A DNA stretch of 33,588 nt from Hyphomicrobiales bacterium (GCA_021775575.1 JAJFHO010000019.1:1-33588), one strand, 5' to 3'; positions 1-8,110 are shown, counted from the stretch's first letter. The notes: a model not told the origin generated them from the letters alone. Numbers and translations are program-made.

Positions 1-210
1 CCCGGCGGCGGCATGGGCGGACCAGGCGGCGGCATGGGAGGCAGTCCAGGCGATTGACCCGGAGGACCCGGGGGACCACGCCCGCAGGCCAAAGGAGCAG
101 GTCCAGGCGGCAAAGGCGGAGGCCCGGGCGGAGAGGGTCCCGGCGGCGTTGAGCCTTACTACTGCTGGCGCAATTGGCGGAACTGCTACTGCTGGCGGAA
201 CTGTTACTAA
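1..210 (+). pseudogene. Gly/Pro-rich (collagen-like) RiPP precursor-like ORF, truncated at window edge and interrupted by in-frame TGA at 55-57; C-terminus ...GGVEPYYCWRNWRNCYCWRNCY*
   Basis: Frame 1 translation: [68 protein letters not shown]. Gly-rich coding on both sides of the TGA in the same frame; no ATG/GTG/TTG between TGA and core. Not in the ORF track. Confidence 0.6.
154..210 (+). repeat. Core-encoding repeat copy 1 (57 nt), PYYCWRNWRNCYCWRNCY + stop
   Basis: Differs from 508-564 only by aat/aac, tgt/tgc and taa/tag. Confidence 0.9.
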
Positions 211-294
211 TCCTGGGATGGACACGGCAATGCCGTCGGAGCATTCCGCGCCAAACTGGCGAGCTGTGGCGGCAGTGTCCGTGTCCGGGATCTA

Positions 295-318
295 AACCGG
301 CAATTGCCGGTTGTTTTT
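295..318 (+). terminator. Putative Rho-independent terminator/attenuator
   Basis: Perfect stem AACCGGC-AATT-GCCGGTT (295-312) followed by G and TTTTT (314-318). Confidence 0.65.
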
Positions 319-357
319 AAGCGTTGTGTCCGTCGCTAACTTAGAAGGAGAGAAGTA

Positions 358-564
358 ATGGCAATACTGAGAAGCGTTGAAGGAAAATTCTACGAGGTTC
401 CCGATAAGGAGCTTTCCAAGCTCGAAGTCCCGGCCGAGAAGGTCAAGGACATTATCGGTGCGCAGGGCGCGCCCGGACCGCAGGCCGGTCCTTCTGAAGG
501 CGTCGACCCTTACTACTGCTGGCGCAACTGGCGGAACTGCTACTGCTGGCGGAACTGCTACTAG
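358..564 (+). CDS. RiPP precursor-like peptide (68 aa), leader + short GxP linker + WRN/Cys-rich core
   Basis: SD-like AAGGAGA (344-350) 7 nt upstream of ATG; MAILRSVEGKFYEVPDKELSKLEVPAEKVKDIIGAQGAPGPQAGPSEGVD-PYYCWRNWRNCYCWRNCY; core identical to copy 1; immediately upstream of an MNIO gene. Confidence 0.85.
   Translation: MAILRSVEGKFYEVPDKELSKLEVPAEKVKDIIGAQGAPGPQAGPSEGVDPYYCWRNWRNCYCWRNCY
508..564 (+). repeat. Core-encoding repeat copy 2 (57 nt)
   Basis: See 154-210; all coding differences synonymous. Confidence 0.9.
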
Positions 565-625
565 AACTGGTACGGGGATCGACTGAGGGTTCACAGGCAA
601 CCAACTCTATTGGAGGCGAGGAAGT

Positions 626-1858
626 ATGGTAAACAAACAGCCAGCTTATGGCGTCGGCCTCGCATATCGGAGGTTCTTTCATTCCGATATTCTTGCGAAC
701 CGTAACTCAATCGATTTCCTAGAATTACCGACCATCGACTATGTGGAGCGGTCCCGGCGGATCCTGGGCGATCCGTCGGGGAGCTTCATGCGCGAGATCC
801 GTGAGGCGCTGCCATGCGTTGCTCACGGTATCTCGCTGTCGGTCGGTTCAGTGGAGGCGCCGGCGGTAGATATTCTGCATAAGACGCGCGCCTTTCTCGA
901 CGAGTTCGAAGTCGACGAATTTTCCGATCATCTGACCTTCCACAGAATGGGAGACCAGGACCTGTCGGTCTTTATGTCGATGCCGTTCGAGGACAAAGCC
1001 GCTCAATGGATGGCGCATCAATATAATGAATCAAAGCGTGTTCTCGGCCAGGATTTCGGGCTTGAGGTCGTGACCTACACATTCCCCGTTGCAGCGTCGA
1101 AGATGACCGAGGTCGAGTTCATCAACCGCGTTGCCGACTATTGCGATTGCTGGTTCCTGTTCGATGCGGCGAATCTGTTTATCAATTCAACCAACCACAA
1201 ATATGACCCGCTCAAATATCTGGAGACCCTGAATGGCGAGCGCGTCCTGCACATGCATATGGCCGGCGGCCATTATCAGGACGGCGAATGGATCGACAGC
1301 CACAGCCAGCCGGTCCCCGATGAGGTCTTTGAAATGCTGGAACTTGCGCTCCAGCATACCTCGGCGCGGGCAATCATTCTGGAACGCGACGACGAACCGG
1401 GAAATTTCGGCTCGATCACCGACGATCTGGAGCGCGCGCGGGAAATTTTCTACAAATATCGCCCGCGCGAGGTGCCCGACGAACTCGTCAAGCATGGCGC
1501 GCCGAAATTCAAGGCGAGCAAGGCCCTGCCGGAAATCGACATCGCCAACCTGCCGCCGGAGCTGGCCGGGATGCGCGCTTATCAGGAAGCGCTGATCACC
1601 TGTGCGTTCGAGATGGCCGATGGCAAGCATCATGGCAGCAGCAAAGAGGAAATCATCGCCGGTTACGACCTTCCCGACGAGTGGAAGAACCGCTGGAGCC
1701 AAATGGACTGGAAACAGATGCTCAATCTCAAGCGGAAAATGGGCTACGTCCAGGAATTCGAGGACAATGCCGCGCGCTTCTACCGGATGGTGGAAATGCA
1801 GGAATGGGCGCAACAGCTCGGTCCGCAGGAAATCTTCAAGAGCCGCGCGGACGGGTGA
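626..1858 (+). CDS. DUF692/MbnB-TglH-type multinuclear non-heme iron oxygenase (MNIO) with ~120-aa C-terminal extension
   Basis: YGVGLAYRR, DFLELPTIDY, VAHGISLSVGS, FSDHL, DAANLFINSTNH, HMHMAGGHY, DSHSQPVPDEVFEML, IILERDDE: DUF692 TIM-barrel motifs. Confidence 0.85.
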   Translation: MVNKQPAYGVGLAYRRFFHSDILANRNSIDFLELPTIDYVERSRRILGDPSGSFMREIREALPCVAHGISLSVGSVEAPAVDILHKTRAFLDEFEVDEFSDHLTFHRMGDQDLSVFMSMPFEDKAAQWMAHQYNESKRVLGQDFGLEVVTYTFPVAASKMTEVEFINRVADYCDCWFLFDAANLFINSTNHKYDPLKYLETLNGERVLHMHMAGGHYQDGEWIDSHSQPVPDEVFEMLELALQHTSARAIILERDDEPGNFGSITDDLERAREIFYKYRPREVPDELVKHGAPKFKASKALPEIDIANLPPELAGMRAYQEALITCAFEMADGKHHGSSKEEIIAGYDLPDEWKNRWSQMDWKQMLNLKRKMGYVQEFEDNAARFYRMVEMQEWAQQLGPQEIFKSRADG

Positions 1859-1862
1859 GCTG

Positions 1863-2585
1863 GTGACTAGCCCGGAATTGCCGGACGGCCTCTACGACGA
1901 TCTGGTCAAGGAGTTCGGCGCCGTCAAGTCGGTGACCAGGCAGGTTCTTTCATTGCTTCTGGATACCGGCGCAAAATGCCTGCGGGTCGAGGACGCGGCG
2001 ATCCTCGTGCCGCGCTCCAACGACTCCCTCGGATTTCTGCAATCGACAAATCCGAAACTGACCCAGCTCGATCTGCCGCCGATCCCGATCGGCGCGAGCA
2101 TCGCAGGCTTCGTGTTCGTTTCGGCGCAGACGATGAGTTTCGATCAGGCGGCGTCCGCGGCGGAATTTTTCGACGAGATCGACAAGAAGGCCGGCTACTC
2201 GACAAAGGAATATCTCGCCGCGCCGATTGTCAGCGGCGACGCGACTGTCGGTGTCCTGACATTCGTGAACCGCGTCGAGGGGGCCGGTCATTTCACCAAG
2301 AGCGATATCGACCTGGCAAGCCGGCTGGCGGCGGTATGCGGAACGCTCATGGATCATATCGCCCGCTCGCGGCAACTTGTGGACGTGACGCTCGATCACC
2401 TCAAGGCGACCTTCGAAAGCGCCAGAGTCGCCGCTGGTCTTGCCGCTGCTAGCCCGTCGGGACAGCACCGCAACATCAAGTCTGACATCGTCGAGGCTCT
2501 CGAACCTCTGGAGGCGCGCGAATTGGAACTGATCCGAAACCTGATACACAGCCTGAATGGCAATGACTCCGATCTGGTTCTCTAG
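1863..2585 (+). CDS. GAF-domain protein
   Basis: GTG start 4 nt after the MNIO stop; TKEYLAAPIVSGDATVGVLTFVNRVEGAGHFTKSDIDLASRLAAVCG is GAF-like. Confidence 0.75.
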   Translation: MTSPELPDGLYDDLVKEFGAVKSVTRQVLSLLLDTGAKCLRVEDAAILVPRSNDSLGFLQSTNPKLTQLDLPPIPIGASIAGFVFVSAQTMSFDQAASAAEFFDEIDKKAGYSTKEYLAAPIVSGDATVGVLTFVNRVEGAGHFTKSDIDLASRLAAVCGTLMDHIARSRQLVDVTLDHLKATFESARVAAGLAAASPSGQHRNIKSDIVEALEPLEARELELIRNLIHSLNGNDSDLVL

Positions 2586-2606
2586 AACGGTGGAGGGGGC
2601 GGAGAA

Positions 2607-3350
2607 GTGAGCGCAATAATCGACCGCGAGGAGATCGTCGCGAGCCTTGGGCGGGGAACCGGGCGCGGCGTGAAAATCGGCCTGCTCGATACCGGCGTCG
2701 ACGAAGATCACGAAGATTTGAAGGGCAAGATCGCCGCGTCGTACGAATTGGTCGAGTCCGGCGGACAATATAGCTGCCGCGAGACCAAGGGCACCGACCT
2801 GATCGGACACGGCACCGCTTGCGCCGCAATCATCAACGGGATCGCTCCCGAGGCCGAGATTCACAGCATCAAGGTGATCGGGGCCAATTCCAAGGGGTCC
2901 AGCGCCGGGCTGGTCGCCGGTATGCACTGGTGCGTCGAATCGGGCATGAACGTCATCAATGCCAGCCTCGGTACGCTTGAGCGGCGCAGCCGGGAGAGCA
3001 TTTCCGATGCCGTTGACGAGGCTATCCTGAATGGCGTCGTCGTCGTCGCGGCGGCAAATAATGGCGGCTTCACCGCCTATCCGGCGAACCTCTCGTCGGT
3101 CCTTTCGGTAGAGAATGAGGCGATGCCCGACCCCTTGAAAATACGCTACCGCCTGGGCACGCCGATCGAAATCGAGGCGAACGGCATCTATATCGAAGCG
3201 CCATGCCCCGGCGGCGGTCACAAATTCTATACCGGGACCAGCTTCGCCTGCCCGCATGCCTCTGCTATCGTCGCCAGGCTGCTTTCGGTCTATCCGGACC
3301 TGCAACCTTTTGAAGTCCGCTCGCTGATGTGGCATCTCGGCAGGGAGTAG
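2607..3350 (+). CDS. Subtilisin-like S8 serine protease, compact, no evident signal peptide
   Basis: GTG start; catalytic motifs LLDTGVDEDHEDL (Asp), GHGTACAAII (His), AAANNGG (oxyanion Asn), GTSFACPHASAI (Ser). Confidence 0.88.
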   Translation: MSAIIDREEIVASLGRGTGRGVKIGLLDTGVDEDHEDLKGKIAASYELVESGGQYSCRETKGTDLIGHGTACAAIINGIAPEAEIHSIKVIGANSKGSSAGLVAGMHWCVESGMNVINASLGTLERRSRESISDAVDEAILNGVVVVAAANNGGFTAYPANLSSVLSVENEAMPDPLKIRYRLGTPIEIEANGIYIEAPCPGGGHKFYTGTSFACPHASAIVARLLSVYPDLQPFEVRSLMWHLGRE

Positions 3351-3359
3351 AAAGGCTTC

Positions 3360-4040
3360 ATGACGCAAACGCAGACAGCAGACGACAGCGCCGTGACCTC
3401 TGAAGGGGTCGCGGCCAAACTGGCCGATACGGGCATATGCGTCATCGATGAAGAGGTGGCGGACGCACGGTTTCGCGACATCAGCCGGCACTTCGGCGAG
3501 ATCGTCTATGAAGCGGAAATCCGTATGGGCGCGGAGCGTCCACGCAACTACCAGCTCCCCGCGGCGATCGATTTTCATACCGATCACGTGATGGCGGAAA
3601 CCATTGCCTGGCGCTGCGTCGCCAGCGAGCCCGGCGGCGGCGAAATGCGCTTTCTCGATCTGCAAAAAGTCGCCGATATGCTGGAGGAGGAAGAACAGCA
3701 GGCTCTCGGGCGCGTCGGTGTCACCGACAATGCCGCCTGGGGCGGAGGCGAGCCCATTCCCCTGGCGCTGCCGCGTCCCGGCGGGCTTCGATTTCATTAT
3801 GTGCCATGGCTGCGAAGCTACCCGTACGACGCCGCCGCGGCCGCGGCGCTGGAGAAGTTCGAGCAGGCTTTTCGCAAAGCGTCGCAAACGGACTATGTCG
3901 AAATCGAGCTGGCGCCCGGCCAATGCGTCTTTCTCGACAATCACAGGATTGCCCATGGGCGCGCCGCGATTCCCTCCGACAGCCCGCGAAATCTCACCCG
4001 GCTGTGGATCGGTTCAGGCGAGACCGGCCGCGTCGCCTGA
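3360..4040 (+). CDS. TauD/TfdA-like 2-oxoglutarate/Fe(II)-dependent oxygenase
   Basis: FHTDHV (HxD), distal His in FLDNHRIAHGR, and SPRNLTRLWI (2OG-binding Arg). Confidence 0.75.
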   Translation: MTQTQTADDSAVTSEGVAAKLADTGICVIDEEVADARFRDISRHFGEIVYEAEIRMGAERPRNYQLPAAIDFHTDHVMAETIAWRCVASEPGGGEMRFLDLQKVADMLEEEEQQALGRVGVTDNAAWGGGEPIPLALPRPGGLRFHYVPWLRSYPYDAAAAAALEKFEQAFRKASQTDYVEIELAPGQCVFLDNHRIAHGRAAIPSDSPRNLTRLWIGSGETGRVA

Positions 4041-4043
4041 ACG

Positions 4044-5888
4044 ATGTCGCGCGAGGAAATTCAGGAAATCGTGGAGCGGGTCGAAAAGGCGGAGAGCCTG
4101 GGCCAGTTTCTGACCGCCGCCGACAGGGCGCGCGAGGCGCTCGACGCGCTTGAGGACGATCTCCAGCAATCGGATCGCACCACCCTTCGCTATCTGCAGG
4201 TTCGCTCCATGGCGCGCGCCGGCGCGACCAGCGCCGCAGCCCAACTCTACAAGAATTACGAGCTTCGGTCGGTTGACGAGGCCGACTATCAGTCGCTCCA
4301 TGCCCGTATCCTCAAGGACCAGGCGTTCGAAACCTACGGACCGGAACGCGCTGAACGGCTGGCGGAAGCCGCCCGCGCCTATGAAGCCACTTACCAGGGC
4401 TACACGGATAACAAGAGCTATAATGCGATAAATGCTGCGACCCTGTATTTGCTGGCCGGCGACCGGGCGGCGGCGGCGATGGCGCGCGCCGCGCTTGAAG
4501 AATGCGCCAGGGAGCGTCCGCGCAGTGCAGCCTTGCGTTACTGGCACGCCGCAACGGTCGCCGAGGCGGCGCTGGTGCTTGGCGATTCAAAACAGGCGCA
4601 ACAGCAGCTTGCCAAAGCAGGCGAACTTACCGGAATAGATTTCGCCAGCCGGGCATCGACGCGCAAGCAGCTGAAACTGATTTGCGAATACTCCTCCATT
4701 GACCAGCATATCCTCGCCGCGATCAGCAATCCGGAAGTGGTTTTTTTCGCTGGACATATTATTGCGCCGCCGGGAGAAAAGGGGCGATTTCCGGCCGACC
4801 AGGAAACCCACGTCCGCGCCCGCATCGAGAGTTTTCTCGACGCCCACGACATATCGGCGGCGTTCGGCTCGCTCGCGTCGGGCACCGACATCATGGTCGC
4901 GGAAGCCTGCATAGCGCGCGAAAAAGACCTCGGCATTGTGCTGCCTTTCCAGAAACAGGACTTCATCCGCGAGTCGGTGGAGCGCTCCGGGGCCGGCTGG
5001 GTCGAGCGGTTTGAGAAATGCCTGGCCTGGGTCGAGCGCCGCTCGGCCAAGGGGCGTGGCGCCATCACCTACGCGACCGATGGCGCCTATTTGAACGACG
5101 ACGCCCTGTTTACCTATTGCGCCCATTTCGCGATGGGACTGGCAATGGTGCGGGCGCGCAATCTGGATGCCGGACTGCGCATGCTGGCCGTCTACGACAG
5201 CAAGGGCGGCCACGGCGTGGGCACCGACGGCAATATCGACATGTGGCGGGGATTCAACCTGCCCGTGGAAATCATCTCCGTGGAAGGCAATGGCAAGCCG
5301 GCGGCCAGCGCGGCGCGGCGGCCTCGCGAGATCCCTGAGCGGATACCGCGCGCGATGCTGTTTGGCGACGTCACCGGTTTCTCAAGCCTGAGCGATGAGC
5401 ATATCCCCTATTTTCACGCTAAATTCATGGCCCGCCTGTCGCAAGTCCTGAACGGGTTCGGGGATAAGGTCTTGTACAAAAACAGCTGGGGCGACGCGAT
5501 CTATGTGGTGTTCGAGGATGCCCTCACCGCCGCGCGATGCGGCCTCGCCTTGCAGGAGGCCGCCGAGGAAACCGATCTTGCCGAATATGGCTGCAACTCG
5601 CAGCTGGAGCTGCGGCTGGGCGGTCATTACGGTCCCGTGTTCGCGGGCAGGGACTTCATTCGCGACGAGGCCACCTATTTCGGATCGCATGTCACGCGCA
5701 CCGCGCGCATCGAGCCGATCACTCCGCCAGGCCAGGTTTATGTCACCGAGGCGATGGCCGCCGCGCTGGCCGTCGCCGGCGACCGGTCGCTCGAATATGA
5801 TTATGTGGGTGTGGTGCCGTCAGCGAAGAATTATGGCGCGATGCGGATGTATGTTCTGAAGGAAAATCCGCAGGCCGGGTCGGCGTGA
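4044..5888 (+). CDS. TPR-like N-terminus + uncharacterised Rossmann-like middle region + class III adenylate/guanylate cyclase domain
   Basis: Helical Ala-rich repeats; middle VVFFAGHIIAPPGEKGRFPADQE...GSLASGTDIMVAEAC; C-terminal MLFGDVTGFSSLSD, YKNSWGDAIYVVFED, FGSHVTRTARIEPITPPGQVYVTEAM. Confidence 0.8.
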   Translation: MSREEIQEIVERVEKAESLGQFLTAADRAREALDALEDDLQQSDRTTLRYLQVRSMARAGATSAAAQLYKNYELRSVDEADYQSLHARILKDQAFETYGPERAERLAEAARAYEATYQGYTDNKSYNAINAATLYLLAGDRAAAAMARAALEECARERPRSAALRYWHAATVAEAALVLGDSKQAQQQLAKAGELTGIDFASRASTRKQLKLICEYSSIDQHILAAISNPEVVFFAGHIIAPPGEKGRFPADQETHVRARIESFLDAHDISAAFGSLASGTDIMVAEACIAREKDLGIVLPFQKQDFIRESVERSGAGWVERFEKCLAWVERRSAKGRGAITYATDGAYLNDDALFTYCAHFAMGLAMVRARNLDAGLRMLAVYDSKGGHGVGTDGNIDMWRGFNLPVEIISVEGNGKPAASAARRPREIPERIPRAMLFGDVTGFSSLSDEHIPYFHAKFMARLSQVLNGFGDKVLYKNSWGDAIYVVFEDALTAARCGLALQEAAEETDLAEYGCNSQLELRLGGHYGPVFAGRDFIRDEATYFGSHVTRTARIEPITPPGQVYVTEAMAAALAVAGDRSLEYDYVGVVPSAKNYGAMRMYVLKENPQAGSA

Positions 5889-5974
5889 GCGACCCCTTCC
5901 AGACGCACGCCTCAAGCGCACGGCATGTGCCGCGCCGAACAAATTACTTTGGAGAGTGCGAAGGGATAACGGCG

Positions 5975-6253
5975 TCAGTAATTGCGCCAGTTGTTCCAGT
6001 TCTGCCAGTTGCCCCAAGCCATATTCTGGCCGCGCGCCGTCAATGCGCGGCCCTTGGGGCCGGCGGCCTTGACCGCCTCTTGCACATGCTGCAGCGACTT
6101 GGCGGCGGCAGCTCCGCGATCGCCGGAGGTCTGGGCAGTTGCGGCGGGCAGACTGACGGCAACGGTCAAACCGGCAACCCCGACCGCGCGGGAGACCGTG
6201 TGGCGCATATTTGCCACGAGGTCGTTGCTGCTGTTCCTCGAAGACATACTCAT
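5975..6253 (-). CDS. GrrA-like RiPP precursor: Sec-like N-terminus, C-terminal W-x-N repeats (WGN WQN WNN WRN Y)
   Basis: MSMSSRNSSNDLVANMRHTVSRAVGVAGLTVAVSLPAATAQTSGDRG...GQNMAWGNWQNWNNWRNY*. Start uncertain (ATG at 6253 or 6247; longest ORF starts at 6310). Confidence 0.75.
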   Translation of the reverse strand: MSMSSRNSSNDLVANMRHTVSRAVGVAGLTVAVSLPAATAQTSGDRGAAAAKSLQHVQEAVKAAGPKGRALTARGQNMAWGNWQNWNNWRNY

Positions 6254-6528
6254 TGCAATGATCCCGATATTCCTGTCGTACTGCTGTCGTACAATATACG
6301 AATTAAGCATCGAAAACCCGTCGCACAGCCGCGTTGCGCCATCCGTAACGCTGCCATAAATATAACTACTGGCCGTAGTATGGACAACCTAAAATCATGT
6401 CCCTAAACTTTACCATTGCGTGTGTGACCGCCATACAACAGCCTAAGAAATCAAAAAATTGCGTCGAAAATCGGGGCGAGGCAATAAAGTACGGTATTTC
6501 CGGCGAATTGTGTATTCGAGGCTGAGAA

Positions 6529-8079
6529 ATGGGTCTTATTGACGGATTCGAGTATGACATTTTCATCAGCTACGCCCATGACGACAATCTCGGCTATCTG
6601 GTCAACGATCCAGCCGAAGGATGGGTGCTCGACTTCGCCAAACGGCTGAAGCAGGACCTGTCGCGGCAACTCAAGAAGGAAATTGGGAAGGCCGGCCGGG
6701 ATCTGGAGATATTCTGGGACAAGGACAGCCTGCAGCAGGGCGAGCCGCTCGACTGGGAATTGAACGACCATGTCGAGAATTCGGCCATATTCTGCATCTT
6801 CATGTCACAAAACTATCTCGATTCCGCATGGTGCAAGCAGGAACTGGATTGGTTCTTGAAGACCATGGACACCAGAAAAGACCGGCTGATGCGCGAGCAT
6901 GCCGGGCGCTTGTGGCCGGTAATCGTCGTTGGCGTGGGTCCAACTGCGCAAGCGGACTGGCCGGATTCGCAAAATGTGCTGCAGCGCGCGGAGCCATTTG
7001 ATTTTTTCCACGCGAATGAGAAATCGGGCGATCCCCGATACGCCTATCCCTCGATCGTTATCAATCAGGATCGATGCTTTTACGATGAATTCACCAAGCT
7101 GGGCACGATGCTGTCGCGGCGGATCAAGAAGGCGCTGGAGAAAGAGTCTGCCGCGCCCGCCGAAAGCCAGGACAGCGCCGATGAGCCGCGCTCCGGCGAT
7201 ATCGTGCCTTATACCGGCGATGTGATCCTACTCGCGACCGATGACCTTGCGCAAAAAGCCAGGCGTCTCGAAGCCCAGTGCCATGAAGCCGGCATCGGCG
7301 CGGTGCGCGCCGAGCAGTTCTCGGCCGATGCCCTGGAGCCGGTGCTCAATTCCGCCAAGGCCGTCGTGGCGATGCTGGGCGTTTATCCCGGCGCCGACGA
7401 GGAGGACAAGGTGAAAGCGTTCCGGACCGCGCGCGACGTCGCGTCGGAGATGAAAATCCCCTTCCTGCCCTGGATGCAAAAAGGTCTGAAACCGGCCTTC
7501 ATTGACGATGACTTTGAAAACTACAAAAGCTTCGTGACCGAGATGCAGGCTTCGCTCGTCCCGGGCGAGATCGGCGATCTTGTCGACAGGCTCAAGAAGG
7601 AGACAGCCACAACCACCGATGAACCCGACGCGGCGCCGGTGGAGCGGCGGGTCAAGCTGTTTATCGATGCCGCCAAGATCGACATCGACATCGCCCAGCA
7701 GATTCAGGAGAAGCTGAGAAGCCACAGCATCTCGGCGCGGACCTACCTGCCTCAGGCCAACGCGGACCAGAAGGCCCATAATGAACAATGGAATAATCTC
7801 GTCGAGAAATGCGACGGCATTATTCTCGTATCCGGTCAGATCGACATTGACGCCATCGACGACAAGCTCGACCAGATTCTGCGGCTTTCCGCGAAACGCC
7901 GGGCGGTAAAGAAGGCGGAGATTTCGGTGGCCATCATCGACGCTCCGCCGCCATCGGGATTTTATGTCCAGGAGCCGGGTGTGCAGATCATCACGGCCGA
8001 CGACGAAATGGGTTTTTCGGGCATTGTCGAATTTATCAAGGGACTGCAGACGGAAGGTGGCTCGAACGCGGCCGCCTGA
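6529..8079 (+). CDS. TIR-domain protein (N-terminal TIR plus one or two further divergent TIR/Rossmann-like modules)
   Basis: YDIFISYAHDD; SQNYLDSAWCKQELDWF with candidate catalytic Glu105; later modules around GDVILLATDDLAQKARRLEAQ and VKLFIDAAKIDIDIAQQIQEKLRS. Confidence 0.85.
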   Translation: MGLIDGFEYDIFISYAHDDNLGYLVNDPAEGWVLDFAKRLKQDLSRQLKKEIGKAGRDLEIFWDKDSLQQGEPLDWELNDHVENSAIFCIFMSQNYLDSAWCKQELDWFLKTMDTRKDRLMREHAGRLWPVIVVGVGPTAQADWPDSQNVLQRAEPFDFFHANEKSGDPRYAYPSIVINQDRCFYDEFTKLGTMLSRRIKKALEKESAAPAESQDSADEPRSGDIVPYTGDVILLATDDLAQKARRLEAQCHEAGIGAVRAEQFSADALEPVLNSAKAVVAMLGVYPGADEEDKVKAFRTARDVASEMKIPFLPWMQKGLKPAFIDDDFENYKSFVTEMQASLVPGEIGDLVDRLKKETATTTDEPDAAPVERRVKLFIDAAKIDIDIAQQIQEKLRSHSISARTYLPQANADQKAHNEQWNNLVEKCDGIILVSGQIDIDAIDDKLDQILRLSAKRRAVKKAEISVAIIDAPPPSGFYVQEPGVQIITADDEMGFSGIVEFIKGLQTEGGSNAAA

Positions 8080-8110
8080 GCAGGTTGTCCGTCAATTGTG
8101 CGCATGAATC

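Noticed and set aside
220-286. 8-bp inverted repeat ggacacgg/ccgtgtcc after core copy 1
   Set aside because: 51-nt loop and weak arms; no strong evidence of function.
154-564. Short repeats considered as CRISPR
   Set aside because: Only two copies 354 bp apart and clearly protein-coding with synonymous differences.
292-682. Minus-strand ORFs 292-600 and 452-682
   Set aside because: Antisense to the precursor gene; low-complexity Pro/Val/Ala or Ser composition arising from the repetitive core.
1950-3956. 668-aa minus-strand ORF
   Set aside because: Antisense to GAF, S8 and 2OG genes with clear motifs; high-GC shadow ORF with no recognisable domain.
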